In this document: positions 50,475-60,700 of the stretch, piece after piece
Layout: each line of letters opens with the position of its first letter
How positions within the stretch are numbered: position 1 is the first letter of the stretch
Source: Providencia rettgeri
Lineage (GTDB): Bacteria > Pseudomonadota > Gammaproteobacteria > Enterobacterales > Enterobacteriaceae
Direction of reading: 5' to 3'
Assembly: GCF_013255915.1 (NCBI RefSeq)
Contig: NZ_CP053896.1
Location: forward strand, 62,001 to 126,000
DNA: 64,000 nucleotides
Translations under genes and position numbers: made by a program
The notes under the pieces: model-generated
What the model saw: only the letters and a program-made list of their open reading frames with translations
Database searches by the model: none
What the model was told of the DNA's origin: nothing

Positions 50475-52112
50475 TTAATTCTCCGCTTTATTTACTGGTG
50501 GCTTAGCCAAGTCGAACCAATCTTGGCTGTCGTCACCACGTTCAAGCTTTATGATAGACTTTTCGATTATAAGAGCATTACGAACATCTAAAAAGAACAA
50601 TTCCAGTTGATCGGTGCTACTGTCGCTTGGGTAGCCCGCAGCCTCTAACAATTGCTGTCCGCTAAGAGGCTTACCGGCTTTTTTCAACGCATCAACTACT
50701 TTGATTATTTTTTTGCTCATACGGCTACCTGTATTTTTTTTTACGGTGGTAAATTTTGTCTTAGGCTGCTGTTTGATAGTCTCTCGTTCTGAGTTAATTT
50801 TTCTCAATAGGGCTTCGGCGCTATTATCACCAGTTAGTAACTCTGGATTGGCAGTCCTCCAGTCTGCAGTCAACTCTCCGCTAAAGGCTTTGGACATAAT
50901 GGATGGAGTGAGGTTCTTTACTCGATCTAATGCGATATTGGCTTTTTGTTTGATGATATCTGAAAACGCGAAGAGCTCTTCGATACGGCGGACGATTTCG
51001 CTTTGTTCTATCATTGTTGGAACTCTGATTGCATATGCTTTTAGTTTTTGAGCGTTGATATTTGACTGACTTACGCCGTCAGATTTGACTCGATAATAAT
51101 ATTCCTTTGCAGCCGGACTATTTAATAGGTAATTCAAAAACTCAGGGTTTAAATTTTCTTTGCATTTAATTCTGATTAAATAGCCAGCATATATAGCTTC
51201 CCTTTCACCTCGAAAAATTGAGGTTTTACCAACTAACTCTGGGCTATTTGTACGATTGAAAAGTACATCACCAGCTGAAAGCTTATACTTTTCAATCTCT
51301 TTTGGGTCAGAAGTATATGCCAAGTTTGTCCAATCGAGACAACCATCTTGTAAATTACCCATCCTTAAAACGGGTACGAGGCCTTCGGGTTGAGACTTAG
51401 TTGATGAGCCATAAGTCGGATTTTCAACAAAATCACCGAGGATCCCATTTTGCCACATGTCAATATTTTGTTTATATAATCCTCTCCAATCTTCTGTTAA
51501 TTTTCCACTTACGGCGGTAGTGAGGACTAATTGGCGAAATGTTTTTAGGATTTCGGGGATGCGCTCGAGGCGGGCTTTGATGGCGTCAACTTGTGCAATC
51601 AGTATGTCGAGTTTGTCAGCAATGATTTTTTGTTCTGCTAAAGGAGGAAGTACGAAGGGTAACCTTTTTGCAATAGCGCCTGAAATTTCCTTAAAGGTTG
51701 TACCTGTGCCCATGCTTTCAGCGATATCTTTGATACTCTTAAGGTAGTGGTAGGCATAATCTGAATTAACTCCATAGGGAAAAACGAAATTCTTAAACCC
51801 TTGATTGGTTGAGATCTCATGTTGTGCGATAGCTACATATCCAATCGGTGCTCGGCTACTAAACAACAAGCTCCCTTTAGGTAATATTTTTGCAGAACAC
51901 GAGTTATACCCTTGTCTACTTAGATCTCTAGCACCAAAACTAATATATTTTTCAGTGTAACCGCTAAGATCCGCGGGTGTTAGCCAAGCAATCCCTGTAC
52001 CGGATTCTTTAAAGTTTTCCGGATTACTAGTCTTTGGGGTCCCTCCTGAAATAACATCTGCGATATCTCCAATTCTTAACTCTATCCAATTGCATGTATT
52101 AGTTGAAGTCAC
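50475..52112 (-). CDS. hsdS: Type I DNA specificity subunit HsdS with C-terminal helix-turn-helix-like extension
   Basis: The 545-residue target-recognition subunit of a type I methylase. Two target-recognition domains (about 5-165 and 220-375) are each followed by a conserved helical spacer, the first including PPLAEQKIIADKLDILIAQV. After about 455 there is an extra domain of roughly 80 residues (including KKAGKPLSGQQLLEAAGYP) that looks like a winged helix and ends acidic. It overlaps hsdM by 4 bp and precedes the ATPase gene by 9 bp. The recognition sequence cannot be read from the protein. Confidence 0.92.
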   Translation of the reverse strand: MTSTNTCNWIELRIGDIADVISGGTPKTSNPENFKESGTGIAWLTPADLSGYTEKYISFGARDLSRQGYNSCSAKILPKGSLLFSSRAPIGYVAIAQHEISTNQGFKNFVFPYGVNSDYAYHYLKSIKDIAESMGTGTTFKEISGAIAKRLPFVLPPLAEQKIIADKLDILIAQVDAIKARLERIPEILKTFRQLVLTTAVSGKLTEDWRGLYKQNIDMWQNGILGDFVENPTYGSSTKSQPEGLVPVLRMGNLQDGCLDWTNLAYTSDPKEIEKYKLSAGDVLFNRTNSPELVGKTSIFRGEREAIYAGYLIRIKCKENLNPEFLNYLLNSPAAKEYYYRVKSDGVSQSNINAQKLKAYAIRVPTMIEQSEIVRRIEELFAFSDIIKQKANIALDRVKNLTPSIMSKAFSGELTADWRTANPELLTGDNSAEALLRKINSERETIKQQPKTKFTTVKKNTGSRMSKKIIKVVDALKKAGKPLSGQQLLEAAGYPSDSSTDQLELFFLDVRNALIIEKSIIKLERGDDSQDWFDLAKPPVNKAEN

Positions 52113-53647
52113 TTAATTACCCCTTCCAACACAGCTAATAGTTCGTCCAGTTCACACAACGCGGCTTCTAATTCACTTTTTGCTTCGCGTGCCAGTACAT
52201 CTGGCTCAGGCAAATCAGTCGTATCGATGCTGTTATTGTCTTTCAGCCACGAGATATTCAGTGAGTCGCCTTTGGTGTTTGCAATCCATTCTCGGCTAAA
52301 GCAGCGCCAGCGAGAATGGGCAAGCTGTTCATCAATATCCTGATTTTCTTCCACTGCCTCTTTATCTATTTCAATCTCTTGCGCACCAAAGCTGTATTCA
52401 CCTTCAGTACGTTTACTGGTTCCATCAGGTTTTTCACCAAACACTTTCTCGAATGCGCCAAGGTGCGGATCTGTACCAAAATCTTCTGGTGAAAAGCCAA
52501 TCTCGGAATTACCAAAGGGCGTGCGCTTACCAAAATTAGGCATATTGGTGCGAAGATCATATACCCAGATGTTCTTAGTACAGTTCTCTTGCTGATGTTT
52601 GTCTTTGGTGGAGCCTTTGGTTAAGAATAATACGTTAGTTTTAACACCCGGAGCGTAAAAGATACCGGAAGGTAGGCGCAAAATAGTATGTAGATTACAT
52701 TTATTCATTAAGTCACGGCGTACATCCGTACCGATACCAGACTCAAACAATACGTTATCTGGCAACACTACAGCAGCCCGACCGCCAGCCTTAAGCCCCA
52801 AATAAATATGCTGCAAGAAAGCGAGTTGCTTATTTGTATTGGGGTATGGAATATCATTACGCAAAGGACGTTGCCCTCCAGCCTTATTGCCAAAAGGAGG
52901 GTTAGCCAAGATTACATCCGCTTCGTCCAATCCTGTTACATCATCAGTAAGCGCATCACCATAAATAATGTTTGCATCCAAATTATGCAAAAAGATATTC
53001 ATTAAGCAAATTCGGCGAGTATTTTTCTCTATTTCTACCCCTTGATACTGAGGAGGATTAACTTGATATTTTTCTCGTGAATACTTGGTGCGAATATAGC
53101 TATCAGCAGAAACTAAGAATCCACCACTTCCTGTCGCGGGGTCTTGAATTAAATCTCCAAGATTAGGCTGTATTAATCTCACTATTGTGTTAACTAAAGA
53201 GCGTGGCGTAAAGTATTGTCCAGCCGCCGAACGAGTATCCTGAGCGCTTTTATCAATGAGGCCGCTGTAGAGGTCACCAAATCCATCTTTTCCTACTTGG
53301 TGCCATTCTATTTTTGAAATACCTTCTACAACAGCTTTTAAATTTTCGGAATGGGAGAACACTGTTGTAGGAAAGGCGTAAATTTCTCTTATGACTTCAT
53401 TTTCAACATGCGCACCCAAGTGTGTGAGCATTTCCTGGTAAAAACCTAATAATCCTTCCTCTGTATGAGATTCTAGATCAACCCATCGATAGCCTTTAGG
53501 TATCAGTTTTTCTGAACCATTTTCCTGAGCGATTTTAAGAAACAACAGATAGCTAAGTTCAGATACATACTGGTAATAGGTGATTCCATCACCTCTCAAT
53601 ATGTTACATAAACTCCAAATTTTTTGAATAATTGTCTCTTGCTTCAT
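52109..53647 (-). CDS. hsdM: Type I DNA methyltransferase subunit HsdM
   Basis: An N6-adenine methyltransferase of 512 residues. It has an N-terminal helical HsdM domain (about 5-130), AdoMet motif DPATGSGG (169-176) and the catalytic NPPF (249-252) in ADVILANPPFGNKAGG. All motifs appear intact. It is the first gene of the operon and overlaps hsdS by 4 bp. No hsdR lies in the window on either side: upstream is a scar of broken genes, and downstream are the ATPase and HNH genes. So it either methylates without type I restriction, or the partner nuclease is the HNH protein. Confidence 0.94.
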   Translation of the reverse strand: MKQETIIQKIWSLCNILRGDGITYYQYVSELSYLLFLKIAQENGSEKLIPKGYRWVDLESHTEEGLLGFYQEMLTHLGAHVENEVIREIYAFPTTVFSHSENLKAVVEGISKIEWHQVGKDGFGDLYSGLIDKSAQDTRSAAGQYFTPRSLVNTIVRLIQPNLGDLIQDPATGSGGFLVSADSYIRTKYSREKYQVNPPQYQGVEIEKNTRRICLMNIFLHNLDANIIYGDALTDDVTGLDEADVILANPPFGNKAGGQRPLRNDIPYPNTNKQLAFLQHIYLGLKAGGRAAVVLPDNVLFESGIGTDVRRDLMNKCNLHTILRLPSGIFYAPGVKTNVLFLTKGSTKDKHQQENCTKNIWVYDLRTNMPNFGKRTPFGNSEIGFSPEDFGTDPHLGAFEKVFGEKPDGTSKRTEGEYSFGAQEIEIDKEAVEENQDIDEQLAHSRWRCFSREWIANTKGDSLNISWLKDNNSIDTTDLPEPDVLAREAKSELEAALCELDELLAVLEGVIK

Positions 53648-53753
53648 TTTTCGTTAACTCAGGTTTAAATATGTTCTAATATTGGTAATTTTACGCCAAA
53701 CACACTATAAAAAGATACTCATTAAACAGACTATTGCCGCTTTCTGGGTTGCT

Positions 53754-53848
53754 GTCTCATTTTAGGGGAAGTGGACACCATAGTCGTAACTGGAGTCCCA
53801 ATAGTGCTTGGGCGAACTAACCACCAAGCCACTTTCCCTGCTTGAGAC
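53754..53848. repeat. Small inverted-repeat element (~95 bp)
   Basis: The left end GTCTCATTTTAGGGGAAGTG and the reverse complement of the right end, GTCTCAAGCAGGGAAAGTGG, agree at the outer GTCTCA, the inner AAGTGG and most of the G-run. The left cdiA fragment stops exactly where this element begins, which suggests it inserted there. No transposase is present. It could be a MITE or a structured RNA. Confidence 0.5.
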
Positions 53849-53867
53849 AATGAGTCATTCTCAACAG

Positions 53868-54005
53868 TTAAACCTCATAAGCTCGAGAGAAATTTTCAAA
53901 TGATTCAGTTAGATGATAAAAATCTGCATTAGGATCATTTTTTACTTCTTGGTATCTAGCTATTAGCTTGTCAATGAGCCTATCTGGTATTGGGTGTGAT
54001 GCAGG
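53868..54005 (-). pseudogene. Orphan 3' gene fragment (about 45 codons)
   Basis: Just beyond the 56-bp cdiA fragment the minus strand has an open stretch that includes PIPDRLIDKLIARYQEVKND and ends FSRAYEV followed by a stop at 53868-53870. It has no start of its own and changes frame at the cdiA junction. Its place after cdiA sequence suggests the tail of a displaced toxin or immunity gene. I do not recognise it. Confidence 0.5.
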
Positions 54006-54130
54006 ATCACCGCACCATCAAGCTGAGTGTGCTCTTTGACATTGACATCAAAGCCGCCTTTTGCTTTTCGACGATTGGCATTAGTGCGCAGTTGTAAGGC
54101 AAAAAGCTAGACAACTAAAGAAGAAGGGGG

Positions 54131-54306
54131 GGTAAAACCAGACAATATACAGTGGGTTACGCCCCTAACCACGGTAAACCCAACCCCAGCTACAACTCAC
54201 TTTAAGCGATAAGTGGCTGAAAGAGATGGGATTTGAGGTGGGGAGTCACTACAACCTCTCCCACCAAGCCGGACAGTTGATTATCCAGCTGGTTGAGAAC
54301 GAGTAA
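54131..54306 (+). pseudogene. Broken symE-like gene
   Basis: Frame A from 54131 reads KTRQYTVGYAPNHGKPNP, then NSL and a stop at 54203-54205. Frame B continues from 54205 as SDKWLKEMGFEVGSHYNLSH and ends IIQLVENE with a stop at 54304-54306. Joined, these give the typical SymE pattern (YTVGYxP, then KWLxxxGF, then LIIxL). SymE-family proteins are SOS-linked type I toxins and are often found near cdi and rhs loci. The frameshift plus stop, and further breaks upstream near the seven-G run at 54126-54132, make it non-functional. Confidence 0.78.
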
Positions 54307-54316
54307 GATATTTAAG

Positions 54317-54345
54317 GACGATCCCAGCAGATAACTGGGATCGTC
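54317..54345. terminator. Hairpin after cdiI, probable terminator
   Basis: GACGATCCCAG and CTGGGATCGTC form a perfect 11-bp stem with a 7-nt loop, 4 bp past the cdiI stop. The T-run on the minus side is weak. It also faces the broken symE-like gene from the other side. Confidence 0.7.
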
Positions 54346-54348
54346 TCA

Positions 54349-54798
54349 TTAATTAATAGAGTAAAGATCTTGAATGTAACGCTCAACAAATAGTTTTAAT
54401 TCAGAAGATGGATAAGGCTCTTTAGCTTGGATTAAATAAGCATCATCATAAATTACTCTTGAATTCAATGAGCTAGATATTATATACAAAATTAAAACTG
54501 AAAACTTTAAGTTGCTCTCACCTCTTGTGGAGACACTTACCATGTATGGGTACTCTATATCATCTATATCACGTAGATTTTCTTCAATAAAGTTAAAACT
54601 TATCCAACAAAAATAATCATATTGGTGGTCGTGTATATAGATAAACTTATCAAGTAAATTTAGTCCTTTTTTAGCTGATATACCTATAGTTAATTGTTTT
54701 GTAGACAAAGAAAAGTCATTAAACCCATCGACGATACTATTGAGGATATCTTCAAATTGAGGAAGCTTTTTAATTGGAAATAAAATTTCGTTAGACAT
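54349..54798 (-). CDS. cdiI: Probable CDI immunity protein CdiI
   Basis: A 149-residue acidic, cytoplasmic-looking protein without recognised motif. It is called immunity by position. Its start overlaps the cdiA stop by one base (TAATG) and its ribosome-binding site TGGAGGAAAA lies in the last cdiA codons, the usual cdiA-cdiI arrangement. CdiI proteins bind and block only the toxin tip encoded just upstream, so they rarely share sequence. It is followed by a hairpin. Confidence 0.75.
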   Translation of the reverse strand: MSNEILFPIKKLPQFEDILNSIVDGFNDFSLSTKQLTIGISAKKGLNLLDKFIYIHDHQYDYFCWISFNFIEENLRDIDDIEYPYMVSVSTRGESNLKFSVLILYIISSSLNSRVIYDDAYLIQAKEPYPSSELKLFVERYIQDLYSIN

Positions 54799-57700
54799 TA
54801 TTTTCCTCCATTGGTACTAATTGAGCCACTTGTAACATTAAGCCAGCCATCTTGGGTTTTAATGTAAATATTATTTACCGTGCCTTCTTTTGTGATATTG
54901 CTAACTGGAGAGCCAGATTTAAAGTGGTCAATCATTTCTTTCATGCTTACACCTGTTTTAGATGCATCCACATATAGATCCCCTTGATAGCCAGCTTTTT
55001 GCATATCTTTGGCACCACTCACAATATTGCGCCTAACAGCGTTGATGCTCTGCCCTTCTACTAATTTTAATTGGACCGGAACACCATCTAGCCATCCATC
55101 TATTCCTTGGAAATTTTCTTTTTCAACTCCTTTAAAATTACCGCCCTTATATTTAACAATATCTAATGCTTGCTGGTATTCATGAGGTTCTAATGCATTC
55201 TGTATGACTATCCCTTGTTTTCCATTAGGTAATTTAAGGATATCTTTACCTGAGTTTATTACTGTTGACTCCGCACTCGTCAACTGATTCAAGTTAATCT
55301 TACCAGCCTTGGCTTCTGACTGTATTACTTGTTTAACTGTCGAGACTTCTTGTGCTGTTTTACCAATAATCAATGCACCGCCGGCACCAGTTCCTCCCGG
55401 TGTTACTACCTCTGCTGTAAATATACCCACTTCATTTAAGCATATTACAGGTGCTGCTTGACAGCCTGTTAAAGCAGCTCGAACAGTTGCTATCATTTCT
55501 GGTGCTATAACTAATGAGTAGCCAGCTGCAACGACGCCCATCGATGCTCCAGACACAACTAAATTACCATTATTAATGCCTTTAGTTATGTCTGCTTTAC
55601 AGCTCGCATCACAATCTGGGATATCAGCAAATAAGAACCCAAGGTTTCCACCAAGTGCCATTGAGTTATTCTCAACCGCATTCTTAGCTGCTTGCGAGCC
55701 AGTAATCGCACCGGCCACATCGCCGGTAGTAAGACCACCCGCTAATCCTGAAGCCAATTGGCTTAGTGCACTGACTTGCTGTTTCTCACTTTCACTCAGT
55801 TCCCAAATTTCTTTGCCCGGGAAGAGGGTGTTCAAGATAACATGAGCCGATAGTTCACCGCCACCAGCACCTAATCCACCCGCAGCAGCGGATTGGTTAT
55901 TTAGCTCAGCGACGACGGCGCCTAACACAGCATGTGCCATGGCATTCGCGGCTTTATTATCTTCGCCAACCTGCTGTTTTATCAACGTTGCTAAGTACGG
56001 TGAAGAGGCATTAGCCAATGCACCTGCTAAATTATCACCTGCCAGCCCTTGTAGCAAACCGGTGACGGCTTGAGCCGCTTTTTGGAAGTCGCTGCCCGTG
56101 CCATATTGTGCCATGGCGTTGTTATAGGCTTGTTGCTTAATGGCGTCATCGGTTATAGGCTCAACCGAGTTATCCTTTTTCGCTTTGGCTTCCAGTTGTT
56201 GCTTAGCGACCGCTAACGCATCGGGGTCTTTTTGGGCTTTCAGGCCAGCAATATCCCCTTCAGTGCGGATGATATCCATTGTCTGATTACCGATTTCACC
56301 AATCAACTGGGATTGTTTTAAGCGGTTTTGTTCTTTCTCTTTATCGAATATCGGGTTGATACTGCCATCATTGGCGTGCTCGGTATCGCGATTGAGCTCG
56401 TTAACATCCTGTTTTTGTTTGCCTTCATTGCGAACAATGACGGTACCGTCACTGACCGCCGATTGCGTGGTGCCTTCCGCATGGCCGCTATTATTGGCGT
56501 TAGAGAGTAACCCGCCCGCAGCATTGGTCACCAGTTGGCTTCCAATTGGGCCACCGGTGCCAATCGAGCCGCCTGTGTGCTCGGCGGTAAAGTCGGCTTT
56601 ATTGTCGATATCTTTCCAGCCTAATGTGCCCGTATCGAGGCTATTTTTATCTTTGTCCGCGGTTGACGCAATCACCGAGCCATCAAGCTGAGTGTGCTCT
56701 TTGACGTTGACATCAAAGCCGCCTTTGCTTGCAAAAATACCGGTTTGTTCTTTCACACTGTCGTAGTTGCTCTTGATTTTATCTTTGCTGGCACTGATGT
56801 TGATGTTTGGCGTGCCACCTACCGTGTAACCGCCACCGACGCTGACCTCTTGCTGTTTTGCATCATAGCGGTCGCTGTCTTGCTCACTTTGCAGGGTGAG
56901 GTCACGACCGACATTGACAGTGACCTGTTCACCACTGACTTGTGCCCCTTTGAGGGTGGTATCTTGCCCACTGTTTAAGATGAGTTTATTGCCTGCATCC
57001 AGTGTGGTTTCGGTGTGCGCGAGGCCATTGCCTTTTTCATGGCCTTTGCCTTGGTTGACGGAGGCTGAGATATTGACCCCGTAGCCACCTTCACCCACGC
57101 CCACACCAACCCCGACACTGCTGCCTTTGCTGCTGTTTTTGCTGTTTGTCTGTTCAGTGTTTTGAGCTGATACAAGGTTGATATCTTGCGTCGCAGACAG
57201 TGATAAGTCTTTGCCCGCTTTGAGCTCACTGCCGACGACCGTGATATTGCCGCTGTCTGGGTTGCTGTCTTTATTTTTACCCGTTGCGGTAATCGACAGA
57301 TTTTGTCCGGCATTTAAGGTGCTGCCTTGGGACTGGCGACTGTCGGTATGTGTTTCGCTTTTCGACGATTGGCTACCGTAAGACACGCTGACGCCAACCG
57401 TATTGGTCGCTCCTTTTTGATAGCCTTCATCCCCCGGTTTGAGGTTGTTGGCAAGGTTGTGGGCATTCGCAGCATCGGTTTTCAGCCCATCTAACTCAAC
57501 CGCTTGCTGGGCTTGAACACCCGATAACACCGCTTTGGTATTTTGCAGGGCACTTAAACGACCGTCACTTTCTTTGCGAGCTTGTTGTGCGGTGCTGACG
57601 GCGGTATTGAGGGCGCTGCCTGCACTGCCAGAGAGCGAAATACCAAACCCACTTTGCTTGGTTTCAAATGTCTCCGTGCGGGTACGCTCATCATAGCCTG

Positions 57701-60700
57701 GGTCGATTTGCACGCTGTCGCCTGTGAGGTTTAAGTCTTTTTGAGCAATCAGGTCAGCGCCGCCCACATGCAGTTTGTTGCCTGCGGTGATATTAACATT
57801 ACCTTGTGTACTGCCAATGGTGCTGACACTTTGGCTTTGGGTGGTGCCTTTTTCATCCACTTCATGGCGAGAGGATTGTTTACCCACACTAAAGCCAATG
57901 CCACCGCTGCTCATTAGGCCGCTTTTTTTCTTCTCTTCGAGCAGATAATGCGAGTCGGTTTCCGTCGCGGCAGTAATATCAACATTATTGCCAGCGGTTA
58001 AGCTGACATCGTTTTCTGCGACCACGGAGGAGCCTTTGACGGTCAGGTCATTACCTGCGTTGATGGTAACTTTTTCGCCACTGAGCAAGCTGCCTTTTTC
58101 TCGCGTGGTTTCATCGTTTTGGGTGGTGTGCTCACTGCTGGCGCTTAAGAAGCCTTTACTGCTACGCTGCTCTTCAACATATTTTTTATTTTCTTCAGTG
58201 GCGGTATTGAGCATCACATTTTGTTTAGCATCAAGGGTAATTTCCCCTTTTTCACTGTGAATGGTGCTGCCCGTGACGGTGATGTCTTTATCACGCGCGG
58301 TGATATCGACGCCGTTTTGTCCGCTGAATGTGCTGCCGACCACCTCATGAGATGAGGTCTCATCGACACGTGAGCCTTTGCTGCTGCCATTGCGCGTTTG
58401 CTCTTGGTCTAGCGCGTGGGTGTCTTGGGTTGCTGCCGTGATGGTGACATCTTGCGCTGAGACGCTGACTTTACCTGCTTGGCTATCGACTTGGGCGCCT
58501 TCTGCCACCAAGTTATTGCCTGCATTCAGTGAAACGCCTTTGTCACCACTGAGGGTACTGAGCACTAAACTGTCTTCTTCGCGAGTGTTACTGACGGAAG
58601 AACCATTACCTTGTGCATCAAGTTGGCTTTTATTGGTGGTTTTATCCGATAGGATATTGATATCGCCACCCGCGTTGACATCCAACGAGCCGTCAGCTTG
58701 CGCTTGGCTGCCCTTGACCGTGATATCTTTTCCGGCATTGAGGCTGAGATTACCACCAGCGCTGAGTTCGCTACTTTGCGCGAGCTGCCATTCACCGCTG
58801 ATATGGGCAAGGCCACCAGTTGCATCTAGACCTTCATTACCGCGTTCACCCATCGCTCCCGCAATCACATCAATACTGCCGGTATGGGTACTTTTTACCG
58901 CTGTAATGGATAAATTGTCACGCGCATTGAGTTTGATATCGCCTGTCGCATCCAGTTTAGCGCCTTGCAATTGCACATCATGGCCACTTAAGGTGATATC
59001 GGTGGCACTCATCGTTGCTTGGCGTAGTGCATCTTGTAAGTTGGTGCTCAACGTGAGGCTATCAGCTTGGATATTGATGGTATCCGCTTTAATATCGCCA
59101 TCACGGTGCATAAATTGTTTCGCATCGACCTCAAGGCCTTTTTCAGCCAACAGGTTTCCTGCATTATCAATGCTGTCAGCGGATAAGTTCAGTGTTTTAC
59201 CACTGATCATTGCCCCTTGCTGTGTCAGGCTAAGTGTTGTGTTAGCTAAATAGACTTTCGGAACCCACACCGTTTGGGGGCCTTGTGGTGTATCGAGGGT
59301 TTCACTGACCAGCCACACAATGTCTTGTTGCAGAGCGGCGATTTGTGCTGGCGTCAAGGCAACACCGGGACGCAAGTTGAACTCTTCCGCGACTTTAACA
59401 CCATTATTCATCAAGTATTGATACTGCGCCATGGCATCTTCTTCACGCAGAGAAGGGCGACCGGTGAGTTTTAATACTTGTTCGCGGACGAGACGTTGTT
59501 CATAGAAGCCATCCCCTAAACGCTTATGCACATCGGAAGGGGAGTAGCCAACACGCTCAAGCAGGTAGTCGCTACTGATAAATTTGTTTCTGTCGGTAAA
59601 GCGCGGGTCGGTGACCACCAAGAATGGGCTATCCGGGGTTAAGTTTGGACGGAATAAGCCATTATCTGGGATAGAGGTTGCCACATCACCAATGTGTTGT
59701 TTTTCGGTTAAAGCCAGTTCAGCAGGAAGCAGAGGGCGATCGATTGGCGAAGCGCCTTCTGTTTGATTGAGCTCAGATTTTCCCTGTTCCGTGACGGTGG
59801 TATTGAGGTCTTGTTTATTCATGCCGTCAATATCAAACGCCAGTGGATTACGTTCCCATTCGGCACGTTCCGCTTTAGCCGCATTCATCGCGGCTTCTAA
59901 CGCCGTGATTTGCGCAGCATTGACGGTGGTATTGGTGATATTGGCACTGGTGATCGAGACATTGCCATTACCCGAAATAATGCCATCGATGGTGGTGAGT
60001 GCCGTGGTTTTGTCACTGCTCGATTCAGGGTACCAGTGGCTTTTACTGACATCATAATGGTCAACATAGAACTCTTTACGGCGTTCATTCACGGAATAGC
60101 CGGTATTCTCAATATGCCCTTTACCTTTAATATCCAAATCACCGGTTGAGGTAATGGTGCTGGCATCATTTTTGAGTAAATCCGTGATATTGAGCGTCAT
60201 ATTGCCGCCTGACAAAATGCGCGCGCCAACTCCTTCGGAAATCAATTTGTCACGGGTGACAGAGCCTGTTACCGAACGCTCGCGTATCCAACTAAAATCA
60301 TCAATACCGGTTGCGGTCGCCACATCAATGTGTTGATTAGGATCCCACACTTCATAGCGAGATTGGTTGTGCACGCGCCATACCGCACCATGGTAAGGGG
60401 TTGGTGGGGTTTTGATACGTCCCGGTACGCCACGCGACTCATAGAAGGTCATGGCATAACTGCCATCACTATTGGGGGTGAGAGCCAAATAATTGACCCA
60501 CAGGGTGGTGACTTGACCATCCTGCTGTTTCACCTTCATTTGTGCGCGTTTATTTTTGGCATCAATGTCTAAGATGGTGCCATACTTGTTATCCAACGCG
60601 GCCTGATCGTTTTGAAAGGTCAACTGCTGCGTGGTTGGTGCCATCGCAGTTGGGTTTTTATGGGCCTGAGTTTCAAATGAACGCCAGTAAAAGTTATACA

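Larger units (their letters stand above)
53733..54079 (-). pseudogene. Three displaced fragments of cdiA
   Basis: 53733-53757 matches 57246-57270 of cdiA (24 of 25). 54006-54061 matches 56671-56725 with about three differences and would read KGGFDVNVKEHTQLDG. 54063-54079 matches 57358-57374 exactly. All three have the same strand as cdiA but not its order. They are relics of an earlier cdiA copy or of an orphan cdiA-CT module reshuffled by recombination. Confidence 0.8.
53648..54348. other. Recombination scar between hsdM and the cdi locus
   Basis: A 700-bp stretch with no intact gene. It contains, left to right, the hsdM upstream region, a 25-bp cdiA fragment, a ~95-bp inverted-repeat element, an orphan C-terminal fragment, a further 56-bp and 17-bp of cdiA sequence, a broken symE-like gene, and the hairpin after cdiI. 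Separate entries give details. Confidence 0.75.

Noticed and set aside
53648-54348. hsdR remnant upstream of hsdM
   Set aside because: Translated in both directions, the region gives cdiA, orphan and SymE-like fragments but no helicase or nuclease motifs.
58378-59253. 291-residue open frame antisense to cdiA
   Set aside because: Ser/Leu/Ala-rich composition is a shadow of the repetitive cdiA coding strand; no start signals.
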